A stretch of 64,000 bases of DNA, taken from NCBI GenBank assembly GCA_902786565.1, contig CADACW010000014.1:1-64000 (forward strand), read 5' to 3'. Shown here in pieces: positions 54,818 to 62,954 of the stretch; within the stretch, counting starts at the first letter, position 1; every line of letters begins with the position of its first letter. Both the position numbers and the translations under genes were made by a program. Under the pieces are notes generated by a model. The model saw only the letters and a program-made list of their open reading frames with translations. It did not search any database and was not told where the DNA came from. Source of the DNA: an uncultured Prevotellaceae bacterium. Its GTDB lineage: Bacteria > Bacteroidota > Bacteroidia > Bacteroidales > Bacteroidaceae.

Positions 54818-55483
54818 TCAGCAAAAAAACTGGATGGTGCAGTCGTGGCCACAAGCATACTGCTCTACGAGCTGCTTCAGGTAGGCTGCATTGTCGGCCA
54901 CGCGCTGGCGGTTGCCGTCGTAGCCGTTAACCAGCACCACCAGATGGGTGGTCTGGAGTGTCATCTTGGTGCGCTCGTTGTCGCTAGTGGGTGTGCCCAC
55001 GCCGCCGATGGCATCGCGATAGACGGGCAGCCCCGCAATGTTAAGCATACCGCGGCCAATGCCCTCGTAGGGTTCGCCCTCGCGGCCCACGCCCAAGGTG
55101 AGGGTGTCGCCCACGAACTTGTCGGCATCGAACCCGCCGATGCTGTAGCCATAGGCAATGCTGGCCACGTTGACCAGGTCGACGAGGGTGTCAATCTGAT
55201 AGAGTTGCTTGCCCTGCAGCAGACGGCGGATGAGCTGCTCGCTGGCGGGGCGGTAACGCGAAGGATCTTTGCCACAGGCCCGGTAAACGCGCCGAGTGGC
55301 GGCAATGGGGGGCAGTTCCTTCAGCGTCTCGGTGGTCAGGCTGCTGCGACACTGGGCGGCCAGCCGTTCCACCTCCTGCCAGAGAGGCTCGCTGTAAGGA
55401 CTGTTCACCACGCGGGCCTCGACCGAGGCTCCTACGAAGTCAGGACAGACTTGCTCAATTTCGGGCGAAACGATGATTTGCAT
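54818..55483 (-). CDS. B3/4 (tRNA-binding type) domain protein
   Basis: 221 residues, a stand-alone B3/B4 domain as found in the phenylalanyl-tRNA synthetase beta subunit: PPIAATRRVYRACGKDPSRY, RPASEQLIRRLLQGKQLYQI, DTLVDLVNVASIAYGYSIGG. Stand-alone copies may edit or bind mischarged tRNA or act on small amino compounds; the role is not settled. It is 21 bp after the M48 protease gene and probably in the lemA unit. Confidence 0.85.
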   Translation of the reverse strand: MQIIVSPEIEQVCPDFVGASVEARVVNSPYSEPLWQEVERLAAQCRSSLTTETLKELPPIAATRRVYRACGKDPSRYRPASEQLIRRLLQGKQLYQIDTLVDLVNVASIAYGYSIGGFDADKFVGDTLTLGVGREGEPYEGIGRGMLNIAGLPVYRDAIGGVGTPTSDNERTKMTLQTTHLVVLVNGYDGNRQRVADNAAYLKQLVEQYACGHDCTIQFFC

Positions 55484-55504
55484 AGCGATGAGGTTAAGGG
55501 GAGG

Positions 55505-56518
55505 TCAGAACTGTTCGAGCAGCTGTATGCGTCGCTCGGTGCTGGGATGGGTGCTGAACATGGAACTGAAGAATTGAGTGATGTCCTTCTTCAGCGACTG
55601 GGGGTGCACGATGTACATCTGAGCAATGTCCTCGCGGCCCACGTCGCCCAGTCCGGGATTGCGCGAAATCTTGCGCAGCGCCGAGGCCAGGGCCAGCGGA
55701 TTGCCGCACAGCTCGGCCCCGCCGGCATCGGCCATATACTCGCGCTTGCGGGATATGGCGAAGCGGGTGAGCAAGGTGAAGAAGTAGGCAATGGCCGCAC
55801 ACACAAGTCCCACCAGCATCACCACAACGATGCTGGCTCCGCCGCCATTCTTGCCGTTGTCGTTGCTGCGCCGGCTGCTGCCGCCACCATAGATGAAAGT
55901 GTTCCACAGCATGCGGGCCACGAGCGACATGAGCGTGGAGACGATGCCCACAAAGACGATGCTCGTGATGAGCAGACGGGTGTCGCGGTTGCGTATGTGG
56001 GTCAGCTCATGGCCCACCACACCCGCCAGCTCCTCGTCGTTGAGGCGGTCCATCAGCCCCGTGGTCACCGTCACCGTGTACGACTTCTCGTCGATGCCGC
56101 TGGCAAAGGCGTTCAGTTGCGGGTCGTCGACCACGTTGATTTGTGGCATGGGCATGCCGCAGACCATCGTCAGGTTCTCCACTATATTATATATACGGGG
56201 GTTTTCGCGGCGGGTGATGGGGTGAGCGCCCGTGGCCTTGCGCACCATGGCGGCATTTGAGAAATAGGCGATGGCAAACCACACGCCCACGCCAAGAATG
56301 ACCCAGGGGGCGATGGCGAGAAACTCGTGGTTGACGCTCTGGAAGTCCATAGCGCTCACGGCCCGTCCATACTCGTCGTAGTAGGCGCCGCCCATGCCGT
56401 TGACCACGGCAAGGAACACCCACACCATGCCCAGCATGATGGCGGGGAAGCAGAGCAGCAGCAAGATGCTCAGTCTGTTGTTGCGCCAAATCTGTGTCTG
56501 TATGCCGACGTACTTCAC
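55505..56518 (-). CDS. M48-family membrane metalloprotease (HtpX-like)
   Basis: 337 residues. Two N-terminal helices (about 16-38 and 66-86), zinc motif HELTH in GVVGHELTHIRNRDTRLL, further helices (LLITSIVFVGIVSTLMSLVA; VVMLVGLVCAAIAYFFTLLT) and the third-ligand Glu in SRKREYMADAGGAELCGNPL. HtpX-type proteases clip damaged membrane proteins. The lemA-htpX pairing (5 bp gap) is common in bacteria. Confidence 0.9.
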   Translation of the reverse strand: MKYVGIQTQIWRNNRLSILLLLCFPAIMLGMVWVFLAVVNGMGGAYYDEYGRAVSAMDFQSVNHEFLAIAPWVILGVGVWFAIAYFSNAAMVRKATGAHPITRRENPRIYNIVENLTMVCGMPMPQINVVDDPQLNAFASGIDEKSYTVTVTTGLMDRLNDEELAGVVGHELTHIRNRDTRLLITSIVFVGIVSTLMSLVARMLWNTFIYGGGSSRRSNDNGKNGGGASIVVVMLVGLVCAAIAYFFTLLTRFAISRKREYMADAGGAELCGNPLALASALRKISRNPGLGDVGREDIAQMYIVHPQSLKKDITQFFSSMFSTHPSTERRIQLLEQF

Positions 56519-56523
56519 TTTTG

Positions 56524-57099
56524 TCAGAACTTGATTTCCGGGGCTTTCTCGTAGGTGGCACGCTCTTCCTTGGGCACCTCGAACATCATTTCGCGGTGGA
56601 AGCCGAAGGTGCCGGCCAGCAGATTGCCGGGGAAGGTCTCTACGGCATTGTTCAGTTCGCGGGTGGCGGTGTTGAAGTAGCGGCGCACGCTCGACAGTTT
56701 GTTCTCGATGTCGCTCACCTCCTGCTGCAGCTGCAGGAAGTTCTGGTTGGCCTTCAGGTCGGGATAGGCTTCTAAGGCCACCTTCAGTCCGCCCAGGGCC
56801 GACGACAGGCGGTTCTCGGCCTGGATTTTGTCGTCGATGCCGGTGGCCTGCATCGCAGCCGCCCGTGCCTCGGTCACGCGGAGCAGTATCTCCTTCTCGT
56901 GCTCGGCATAGCCCTTGACCGTGGCCACCAGTTGGGGTATCAGGTCGTGGCGCTGCTTCAACTGCACGTCTATGTTGGCAAAGGCGTTCTCACGGTTGTT
57001 GCGCAGTTTCACCAGACTGTTGTAGACGCCGATGGCCCAAAGCACTACCACCACTACGATGGCAATCAATACGAGTAATGCAATTCCAATTGTTCCCAT
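56524..57099 (-). CDS. lemA: LemA family protein
   Basis: 191 residues from MGTIGIALLVLIAIVVVVVL, a single N-terminal membrane helix, then the LemA helical domain with YNSLVKLRNNRENAFANIDV, QLKQRHDLIPQLVATVKGYA and EAYPDLKANQNFLQLQQEVS. The start is chosen because a longer reading covers the promoter. Function of LemA is poorly known; association with HtpX-like proteases is frequent, as here. Confidence 0.95.
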   Translation of the reverse strand: MGTIGIALLVLIAIVVVVVLWAIGVYNSLVKLRNNRENAFANIDVQLKQRHDLIPQLVATVKGYAEHEKEILLRVTEARAAAMQATGIDDKIQAENRLSSALGGLKVALEAYPDLKANQNFLQLQQEVSDIENKLSSVRRYFNTATRELNNAVETFPGNLLAGTFGFHREMMFEVPKEERATYEKAPEIKF

Positions 57100-57142
57100 A
57101 ATTTTTACTATGTTTAGTTGTTGTTCGATATTATTTCGTCCG

Positions 57143-57175
57143 CAAAGATAATACCAAAATGTCCATTGACACAAA
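57143..57175 (-). promoter_or_regulatory. Promoter of the lemA unit
   Basis: TTTG at 57175-57172, 21 bp, TATCTTTG at 57150-57143 (minus strand). Confidence 0.75.
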
Positions 57176-57466
57176 TTATTTAGTTTATTTTAATAGTTAT
57201 TTGCCCGCAACGGGGGGACACTCCCGAAATTACAAAACTTGAATTTAAGGCTTCGCTCGTTGGAATCTGTGTTGAACTGTGGATTCACCATGGCCACCTA
57301 CGGCTGCAGGAGCCTTCCCTTTTGGTAGCTAAATTAAGCTGTGCCAACAGGCAAGTGTATCTGTCTGGCTATCGCTTCCCCACCACCTTGCCAAGTATGG
57401 CGGAGATGTCGGCCACGTCCACCTTGAAGCGAAGCGAGAATACCTCTTAATTCACTCTTCTTATAA
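57176..57466. other. Intergenic region with a dockerin remnant
   Basis: No intact gene. It contains the decayed dockerin tail at 57369-57440. The rest has no interpretable structure. Confidence 0.5.
57369..57440 (-). pseudogene. Orphan dockerin-like tail fragment
   Basis: Minus-strand text FKVDVADISAILGKVVGKR then TAG. This matches the end of dockerin-like repeats such as VDVADIATVISIMAGR in the endonuclease at 37957-39642. The frame is blocked a few codons upstream, so only the tail of a lost exported-protein gene remains. Confidence 0.6.
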
Positions 57467-58486
57467 TCAGACGATATTCACTTCGGGCGTCAGGTCAATG
57501 CCGAAGCGCTCGCTCACGTCGTGACGGATGGCCTCGCAAAGAGCCACAACGTCGGCCCCCGTTGCACCGCCCCTATTGACCAGCACCAAAGCCTGACGGC
57601 TGTGAACGCCGGCACGCCCCAAGGTGCGCCCCTTCCAGCCACATTGGTCAATGAGCCAGGCGGCGGGAATCTTCACACGTCCGTCACCCAAAAGGTAATG
57701 GGGCATTTGTGGATAAGCCTTCAGCAAAGCGTCGAACTGCCCACGGTCCACCACAGGATTCATAAAAAAGCTGCCGGCATTGCCCTCGACAGCAGGGTCG
57801 GGCAGCTTCTGCCGCCGGATGTCAATGATCACCTGGCGCAACTGCTCGGCCATAGGCTGTCCGATGTGGCGGGCCTGAAGCTCTGAGCGGATGTTCCCGT
57901 AGTCTATCCGGGGGGTGAAGGTTCGGTGCAGACGGTAAACCACGTGGGTGATGAGGAAACGGCCCTTCCATTCCTGTTTGAAGCGGCTTTGGCGGTAGCC
58001 GTAATGGCAGTCGCTGGCGGGTATGCTCACCAGCCGGCCTTCGTCCAGGCTCACGGCTTCCACACGGTCTATCAGTTCGCAAGCCTCCACACCGTAAGCG
58101 CCGATGTTCTGCACCGCACTGGCTCCCACCTCGCCGGGAATGAGCGACAGGTTTTCGGCCCCGTGCAGACCTTGGGCCACACACCAGGCCACCAGCCCGT
58201 CCCACTCCTCGCCGCTGCCGACCCTGACAAGCACTTCGCCATCGGTTTCGCCAAGAATCTCCTTGCCCACAATGGCCGAGTGGAGCACGGTGCCCTGAAA
58301 GTCGGTGGTTAGCAGCAAATTGCTGCCCGCACCGACGACGAGCAGCGGCCGGTCGGCATCGGTCAGCGTCGTGGCCAAATGGCGTGCCTCGTCGGCAGTA
58401 GTAAACTCAATGAAGCGGCGGCAGCAGGCGCTGATGCCAAAGGTGTTGTGCGGCAGAAGGTCGTAGTTGCGTTCGTCTTTCATCAT
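57467..58486 (-). CDS. murB: UDP-N-acetylenolpyruvoylglucosamine reductase
   Basis: 339 residues, type I MurB. FAD-binding part with LLVVGAGSNLLLTTDFQGTV and NLSLIPGEVGASAVQNIGAY; the type I Tyr loop in HYGYRQSRFK; active-site Ser in GNAGSFFMNPVV and Glu in LTPEVNIV. Makes UDP-MurNAc for peptidoglycan. It overlaps the upstream lipoprotein gene by 4 bp. Confidence 0.96.
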   Translation of the reverse strand: MMKDERNYDLLPHNTFGISACCRRFIEFTTADEARHLATTLTDADRPLLVVGAGSNLLLTTDFQGTVLHSAIVGKEILGETDGEVLVRVGSGEEWDGLVAWCVAQGLHGAENLSLIPGEVGASAVQNIGAYGVEACELIDRVEAVSLDEGRLVSIPASDCHYGYRQSRFKQEWKGRFLITHVVYRLHRTFTPRIDYGNIRSELQARHIGQPMAEQLRQVIIDIRRQKLPDPAVEGNAGSFFMNPVVDRGQFDALLKAYPQMPHYLLGDGRVKIPAAWLIDQCGWKGRTLGRAGVHSRQALVLVNRGGATGADVVALCEAIRHDVSERFGIDLTPEVNIV

Positions 58487-59328
58487 TCAGTCAGTTTGGT
58501 CAGTTTCCAGTCGCCGTTCTCCTGACGGAAAGTCACCTCCGTCTCCTGCCCGTTGGCAATGCCGCGCAAAAGGAAAATCTTATTTGTAGACGACACGCCC
58601 TGCTGGCCATATACAATATTATAAATAAGATGCTTGGGCAGTTCAGGGGCAAAGGCATCCCAGAAGTCGGGCGTGATGACGCCCTCCATCTGCGCGAAGT
58701 CGTCGTCGGGGTCGGGGCCGGAGAAATCTATCTCGTCGGCAAGGCTCTCCCGCTGGAACACAGAATCGCTGACAAACTGATGGTAGAAGGCGATGAACGA
58801 CGCGTTGGGATTCTTGGGGAGCGTCTGGTTGCGCACTTCGTAGAGCCGCCACTGGCCCGACTTTCGGCTGAACAGGTACTGCCGGATGAAGTCGTTGTCG
58901 AGGAAAATCTTCTCCACTATGGCATGGTTGACGGAGGTGTCCTTGACCAATTCCTTCTGTGCCTCGCTGTCGAAGATGAGCGTGTACTCTCCCTGCTGCA
59001 TGAAGAAGCGCTCCATCTGCCACTCATCCTCCTGGACGGTGTCGACCTTCGCTCCAGAATTGATGACCAGAGGGAAGTCTATGCGCTCCAGTTGCAGTCG
59101 GCGGTTGGAGGCGAAATTGAAAATAAAGTCGTCGAAAAGTTCGTCGGCAGCTACTGGCATCGGCTCCTCTTCAATCAACTCTTCAGGGCTATCCTCCTCT
59201 TGCTCCTCCTCTATGGTCTGGCTGACATCGAGAATGGCCGCTTCATCTACGGAGCGGCGCCTCGTGTTTTCATTGCATCCCGTCACCAGCAAAGCAACAA
59301 GCAAACAGGCAATAAGATTACTTTTCAT
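58483..59328 (-). CDS. DUF4348-type lipoprotein
   Basis: 281 residues; lipoprotein signal MKSNLIACLLVALLVTGC (Cys18), an acidic low-complexity linker (EEEQEEDSPEELIEEEP), then a mixed alpha/beta domain (DDFIFNFASNRRLQLERIDF, FIAFYHQFVSDSVFQRESLA) as in DUF4348. Function unknown. It heads a unit with murB, from a clear promoter. Confidence 0.82.
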   Translation of the reverse strand: MKSNLIACLLVALLVTGCNENTRRRSVDEAAILDVSQTIEEEQEEDSPEELIEEEPMPVAADELFDDFIFNFASNRRLQLERIDFPLVINSGAKVDTVQEDEWQMERFFMQQGEYTLIFDSEAQKELVKDTSVNHAIVEKIFLDNDFIRQYLFSRKSGQWRLYEVRNQTLPKNPNASFIAFYHQFVSDSVFQRESLADEIDFSGPDPDDDFAQMEGVITPDFWDAFAPELPKHLIYNIVYGQQGVSSTNKIFLLRGIANGQETEVTFRQENGDWKLTKLTE

Positions 59329-59364
59329 TCAGCTGTCAAGCCTAAAGAGTCTTAAAATCGAGTG

Positions 59365-59396
59365 CAAAGTTACAAATAATTTGGTATTTAAGCAAA
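59365..59396 (-). promoter_or_regulatory. Promoter of the DUF4348-murB unit
   Basis: TTTG at 59396-59393, 20 bp, TAACTTTG at 59372-59365 (minus strand). Confidence 0.8.
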
Positions 59397-59411
59397 ATAA
59401 TTGCTAAAAAA

Positions 59412-59443
59412 TTTGCGTCGTTGAAAAAAAATGTCTACCTTTG
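59412..59443 (+). promoter_or_regulatory. Promoter of the two tRNAs
   Basis: TTTG at 59412-59415, 20 bp, TACCTTTG at 59436-59443, 20 nt before tRNA-Arg. Confidence 0.85.
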
Positions 59444-59463
59444 CACCCGCAATCCAAAAGAAG

Positions 59464-59537
59464 GGACCCGTAGCTTAGCTGAATAGAGCGTCAGATTCCG
59501 GTTCTGAAGGTCAAGGGTTTGAATCCCTTCGGGTTCA
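59464..59537 (+). tRNA. tRNA-Arg (CCG)
   Basis: 74 nt. Acceptor GGACCCG/CGGGTTC with discriminator A, D stem GCTT/GAGC, anticodon stem TCAGA/TCTGA with loop TTCCGGT (anticodon CCG), T stem AAGGG/CCCTT. The CCA end is not encoded. Confidence 0.95.
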
Positions 59538-59567
59538 CAAAAGCGCTTATGCGCACAGTAAGGAAAT

Positions 59568-59642
59568 AGGAGCATAGCTCAGTTGGTTTAGAGCGCTTCA
59601 GTCACATTGAAGAGGTCTTGGGTTCGAGTCCCAATGTTCCTA
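59568..59642 (+). tRNA. tRNA-Val (CAC)
   Basis: 75 nt. Acceptor AGGAGCA/TGTTCCT with discriminator A, D stem GCTC/GAGC, anticodon stem CTTCA/TGAAG with loop GTCACAT (anticodon CAC), T arm TTGGGTTCGAGTCCCAA. The CCA end is not encoded. Cotranscribed with tRNA-Arg. Confidence 0.92.
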
Positions 59643-59666
59643 CAAAAATGATGGAATGTCAAGCAA

Positions 59667-59699
59667 AGAGGATGCAAACGAGCATCCTCTTATTTTTTA
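59667..59699 (+). terminator. Terminator of the tRNA pair
   Basis: AGAGGATGC (59667-59675) pairs with GCATCCTCT (59682-59690), followed by TATTTTTT. Confidence 0.9.
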
Positions 59700-59722
59700 T
59701 ATATACCTCAAACGTTTACCGA

Positions 59723-60022
59723 TCAGAGCAGAAGATAGGTCACCACGCAGCAGATGGCTGCCACGGGAAACAGGCCCAGCCGGAACCATGCCGCAATGAT
59801 GCCCGCCAGCAGCGCAAAGATGCCCGGCCAGAGCGTCGGCGTGGTGAGGACCATATCCGGGAATGTCATCACCGCCAGCGTCACATAAGGCACATAATAA
59901 AGGAAACTGCGCACGAAGCGGTTGCGAATCTGCCCCTTGATAAAGACCATAGGAGTCACACGAATCAGGTTGGTGACAATGATGGTCAGTAGAATGTAAA
60001 TCACTATGCTATGCTTCTCCAT
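59723..60022 (-). CDS. azlD: Branched-chain amino acid exporter small subunit AzlD
   Basis: 99 residues with four hydrophobic segments (IVIYILLTIIVTNLIRVTPM, YYVPYVTLAVMTFPDMVL, GIFALLAGIIAAWF, FPVAAICCVVTYLLL), matching AzlD. Works with AzlC to export branched-chain amino acids. It overlaps the azlC end by 14 bp. Confidence 0.9.
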   Translation of the reverse strand: MEKHSIVIYILLTIIVTNLIRVTPMVFIKGQIRNRFVRSFLYYVPYVTLAVMTFPDMVLTTPTLWPGIFALLAGIIAAWFRLGLFPVAAICCVVTYLLL

Positions 60023-60725
60023 CGTCGTCTGTCTTAATTGGTTTGAACCATGCGAAAATGGCAGAGATGACTATTGTCAGCACCACCGTGCGCATGCCAC
60101 TACTCCATTCTGCTGCTATCGGCATCACGGCGCAAAGGCCACTCAGCACCACACTGACCGCCAGAGCGTAAAGAACATTCCGGTCCTGATGGGCAGGAGG
60201 AATGATGATGGCCAGGAACATTCCGTAGAGCGACATACTCAGGGCTGTGACCATCGCGGGTGGCAACAGACTGCCTGCCAAGATGCCCACGGCACATCCT
60301 GTGGCCCAAAACAGGGTGGAGATGAGCGCAGCGGCGTAAGTGTAAGCTGGCGGCGTATACCCTGGATGGGCGATGGAGATGCCAAACACCTCGTCGGTGA
60401 TGCAGCAGGCCATCAGCAGCCGGTGCAGCCACGATGTGCCAGGCGCAATCTTCTGGGAAAGCGCCGCACTCATCAGCATGTAGCGCAAGTTTGTCACCAA
60501 GCCCATGGCAATCACCTCGACGTAGGCTGCCTGTACGGCCACCAGCGTCCAAGTGCCGTACTCGCCCGCTGACGCACGTGTGAAGAAACTGGTCACGAAG
60601 CCTTCCGCCGCCGTCAGTCCTGCCTTGGCGGCAATGATGCCCAACGAGAAAGCCACGGCAAAATAGCCCATCGCAATGGGTATACCGTCGTGCAGGCCAT
60701 GTATGATATGTTGTCGTCGTGTCAT
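60009..60725 (-). CDS. azlC: Branched-chain amino acid exporter large subunit AzlC
   Basis: 238 residues, multi-helix. The family start HGLHDGIPIAMGYFAVAFSL and GLTAAEGFVTSFFTRASAGE, then VNLRYMLM-like TNLRYMLMSAAL and TDEVFGISIA. Eight bp after the histidine kinase stop, so in the same unit as the two-component system, which may regulate or sense its transport activity (inference). Confidence 0.93.
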   Translation of the reverse strand: MTRRQHIIHGLHDGIPIAMGYFAVAFSLGIIAAKAGLTAAEGFVTSFFTRASAGEYGTWTLVAVQAAYVEVIAMGLVTNLRYMLMSAALSQKIAPGTSWLHRLLMACCITDEVFGISIAHPGYTPPAYTYAAALISTLFWATGCAVGILAGSLLPPAMVTALSMSLYGMFLAIIIPPAHQDRNVLYALAVSVVLSGLCAVMPIAAEWSSGMRTVVLTIVISAIFAWFKPIKTDDDGEA

Positions 60726-60733
60726 CGAAGTCC

Positions 60734-61660
60734 TTACATTACTTTTCTGATTGTAAATTCAAATGTCAGGCCCCCGGCATCGGGCGTGCTGACCGCAATA
60801 GTGCCACCATGCAACAGCACGGCATTTTTGACAATGGAGAGGCCAAGGCCCGTGCCACCCATGTCGCGGCTACGGCCTTTGTCTATGCGATAGAAACGCT
60901 CAAAGATGCGGGGCAGATGCTTCGCAGGGATACCGATGCCGTTGTCATTGAAGGTGAAGCGCCAGTAGTCCGCCAGTTCTTCGGCCGACAGTTCGACGGT
61001 AGTTCCCTGACCAGCATAGTTGATGGCATTGTCCATCAGATTACGGAAGATGCTGTAGAGCAACGAATAGTTGCCTTGGATGATAATGTCACCAGGCAAA
61101 TCATTGTGCAGAGCCATCTGCCGGTTCTTCATGGCGAAAGCTGTCTCTTGCGCGATGTCGGCAAAGAGTGTGGAAATGTTGACACGCTCTTTCGTAATCA
61201 TGTCGCGGGCATAGTCCATGCGGTTGAGGGTCGAAATGTCTTGCAGCAATGTCGTCAGACGATGGGCTTGTGCATTGGTGCGGACAATGAACTGTTGCTT
61301 CACCTCGTCCGTCATGTCGGGGCTGTCGAGTATGGTGTCGGTGTAGCCGAGTATGCTGGCCACCGGCGTCTTCAGCTCGTGGGCGATGTTCTGGGTCAGT
61401 TCGCGGCGCATTCGGTTCTCCTTCTCGGCTTGCTCGCGACTGATGCGCTCGTCCATACGCTTGGCATAGCGGAACAGCAGGAAGCCCAGTCCAGCCATGA
61501 CTACCAGCGAAAAGAGTAGCAAGTGCCAGTCGCCGACCTCATTGAACGGCATAATGAACTTGCGGTCGTAGTCCTCGAAAAGTATAAAGATGGTGGCATA
61601 GACCAAGAACACAGCCATCACACTGAGCCACATCTTCCGTCCTTCTGATAGTTTCTTCAT
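60734..61660 (-). CDS. Membrane sensor histidine kinase
   Basis: 308 residues. Two membrane helices (about 10-28 and 44-62) with a very short periplasmic loop, so it may sense a membrane or transporter partner. H-box NIAHELKTPVASILGYTD, N-box LMDNAINYAG, G1 NDNGIGIPAKHLP, F-box RIFERFYRID and G2 GGTGLGLSIVKNAV are intact. Downstream of its response regulator; the 24-bp spacer between them is entirely heptad repeats. Confidence 0.94.
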   Translation of the reverse strand: MKKLSEGRKMWLSVMAVFLVYATIFILFEDYDRKFIMPFNEVGDWHLLLFSLVVMAGLGFLLFRYAKRMDERISREQAEKENRMRRELTQNIAHELKTPVASILGYTDTILDSPDMTDEVKQQFIVRTNAQAHRLTTLLQDISTLNRMDYARDMITKERVNISTLFADIAQETAFAMKNRQMALHNDLPGDIIIQGNYSLLYSIFRNLMDNAINYAGQGTTVELSAEELADYWRFTFNDNGIGIPAKHLPRIFERFYRIDKGRSRDMGGTGLGLSIVKNAVLLHGGTIAVSTPDAGGLTFEFTIRKVM

Positions 61661-61661
61661 C

Positions 61662-61710
61662 TCTCACATCTTATTTCTCACCTCTCATTTCTCACCTCTC
61701 ACCTCTTCAA
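61662..61710. repeat. Heptad repeat array, 7 units, across the regulator/kinase junction
   Basis: TCTCACA, TCTTATT, TCTCACC, TCTCATT, TCTCACC, TCTCACC, TCTTCAA. It forms the spacer before the kinase start and also the last codons of the regulator (ending EEVRGEK). Confidence 0.85.
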
Positions 61711-62407
61711 ATGAATAGCCGAAGCCTGTGCGAGAGACCAGACAGGCGGCATAGCGGCCCAATTTCTTGCGTAGTCGGGCAATGTTCACGTCAACCGTCC
61801 GCTCTGTTACGATGACATCCTGTGGCCATACGCTGTCAAGCAACTGTTGCCGGCTGAACACCCGTCCGCGGTGAGTGAGCAACAGAAGCAGCAGTTCATA
61901 CTCCGTGCGTGTGAGGGCGATGGGGTCGCCATCGATGCAGGCGGTCTTATTGGCGGCATTGACAACAAGCGCATCGTACTCCAAACTCCCATCCTTATGG
62001 AGGGGCTGGTGTAGGCTCCCCCTGCCCAGCACTGCCTTCACCCGTGCCATCACCTCACGAACAGAAAATGGCTTGGTCACATAGTCGTCGGCTCCGAGCG
62101 CAAAGCCCAGCAGTGTATCGTTCTCCGTGTCTTTCGCCGTCAGAAAGATAATAGGTATATGTCGGGTCTGTTCATTCTCTTTCAGCCGCTTGGCCATTTC
62201 GAAGCCCGACATGCCCGGCATCATCACGTCGAGCAGCAAGAGATGGTAACAATTATGCGTCGTGCATTGTGAATTATGTATTGCCTTAAGACCCTCTTCT
62301 GCCGAGTAAGCTGCTTCCGCCAGATAGCCTGCCGCACGGAGATTGAACAGCAGGATGTCGCACAAATCCCGCTCGTCATCAACGACCAAAATACGATTTT
62401 GTTCCAT
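61685..62407 (-). CDS. OmpR-family response regulator with two repeat-derived inserts
   Basis: 240 residues from MEQNRILVVDDERDLCDILL. Receiver domain with phospho-Asp in LLLLDVMMPGMSGFE, FLTAKD and the KPF motif, then an OmpR winged helix (LTRTEYELLLLLLTHRGRVF, VTERTVDVNIARLRKKLGRY). Three stretches look inserted: IHNSQCTTHNC before the Asp strand (heptads at 62251-62278), SLHQPLHKDGSLEY in the linker (GC hairpin repeat), and the heptad-coded C-terminus. All keep the frame. The promoter leaves almost no leader. Confidence 0.92.
   Translation of the reverse strand: MEQNRILVVDDERDLCDILLFNLRAAGYLAEAAYSAEEGLKAIHNSQCTTHNCYHLLLLDVMMPGMSGFEMAKRLKENEQTRHIPIIFLTAKDTENDTLLGFALGADDYVTKPFSVREVMARVKAVLGRGSLHQPLHKDGSLEYDALVVNAANKTACIDGDPIALTRTEYELLLLLLTHRGRVFSRQQLLDSVWPQDVIVTERTVDVNIARLRKKLGRYAACLVSRTGFGYSFEEVRGEK
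61985..62020. repeat. GC-rich hairpin repeat in the response-regulator linker
   Basis: CTCCC...GGAGGGGCTGG then GTAGGCTCCC, similar to the block in ispG at 26529-26566. It codes for the linker peptide LHQPLHKDGS between receiver and DNA-binding domain. Confidence 0.55.
62251..62278. repeat. Heptad repeat array, 4 units, inside the receiver domain
   Basis: AATTATG, CGTCGTG, CATTGTG, AATTATG (plus strand). On the coding strand it gives HNSQCTTHN just before the phospho-Asp strand. Confidence 0.65.
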
Positions 62408-62415
62408 AGCGCGTG

Positions 62416-62423
62416 CAAAGGTA
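62416..62423 (-). promoter_or_regulatory. Promoter of the two-component/azlCD unit, near-zero leader
   Basis: TACCTTTG on the minus strand (62423-62416) ends 8 nt before the ATG at 62407. Confidence 0.6.
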
Positions 62424-62810
62424 CAAAAAAAAGTGGAAAGTACTTCTTTATTTCTGCTTTTATTGCTTAACCCCAAAAGACAAAAGCTTGGTCACCGCAC
62501 CTGACTTCGGTCTTCGGCTGCCCATTGTCTGATACTCAGTCTTAAACTTGTTGCCGTCTGGGAGACTTGTTTTTACAATGCCCCAAAAGGTGGCCGTCTG
62601 ACGCATGGCAGTCGGAAGGTTCGGTGTGTTTTTACGGGAATACTCTTTCCGAAAGGGAAGGAAGATTGTCAGAAAGACGAAGTCCGTGCCCAGCTTTTCG
62701 CCTACTTATATATATTATAAGGTGTAGGCAAAGTGATTTGTTTCTCGAAGAAAATGATTAATTCAACTTTCGCAAGCAAGGTGGGGGTTAAAAAATATTT
62801 TACATCTCAA
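62424..62810. other. Gene-poor region
   Basis: About 390 bases. A plus-strand 64-codon frame (62567-62761) has no promoter or recognisable fold and I do not call it. TTATA stretches near 62705-62725 form a weak hairpin flanked by GCCTAC and GTAGGC. Confidence 0.4.
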
Positions 62811-62832
62811 AAACAAGGACTAAGCGGACTCA

Positions 62833-62925
62833 GAGATAAGTGCCACTTATCTCGGAGATAAGTGCCTTTTATCTCGGAGATAAGTGGCACTTATCTCTGA
62901 GGGGGGTATTTGGAAAACTGACACT
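62833..62925. repeat. Palindromic triple-unit array, copy 5, with short tail
   Basis: Units at 62833-62853, 62855-62875 and 62877-62897 with cores GTGCCAC, GTGCCTT and GTGGCAC, single G between; identical in unit order to copy 4. The 18-bp outer arms are exact complements. The tail TGAGGGGGGTATTTGG and AAAACTGAC follows. It lies in a divergent intergenic region. Confidence 0.92.
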
Positions 62926-62954
62926 CACGTTGGGGGATTAAAGGAGTTTCGCAC

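Noticed and set aside
62567..62761. Plus-strand 64-codon frame in the lepA upstream region
   Set aside because: No promoter box or start context and composition unlike the real genes.
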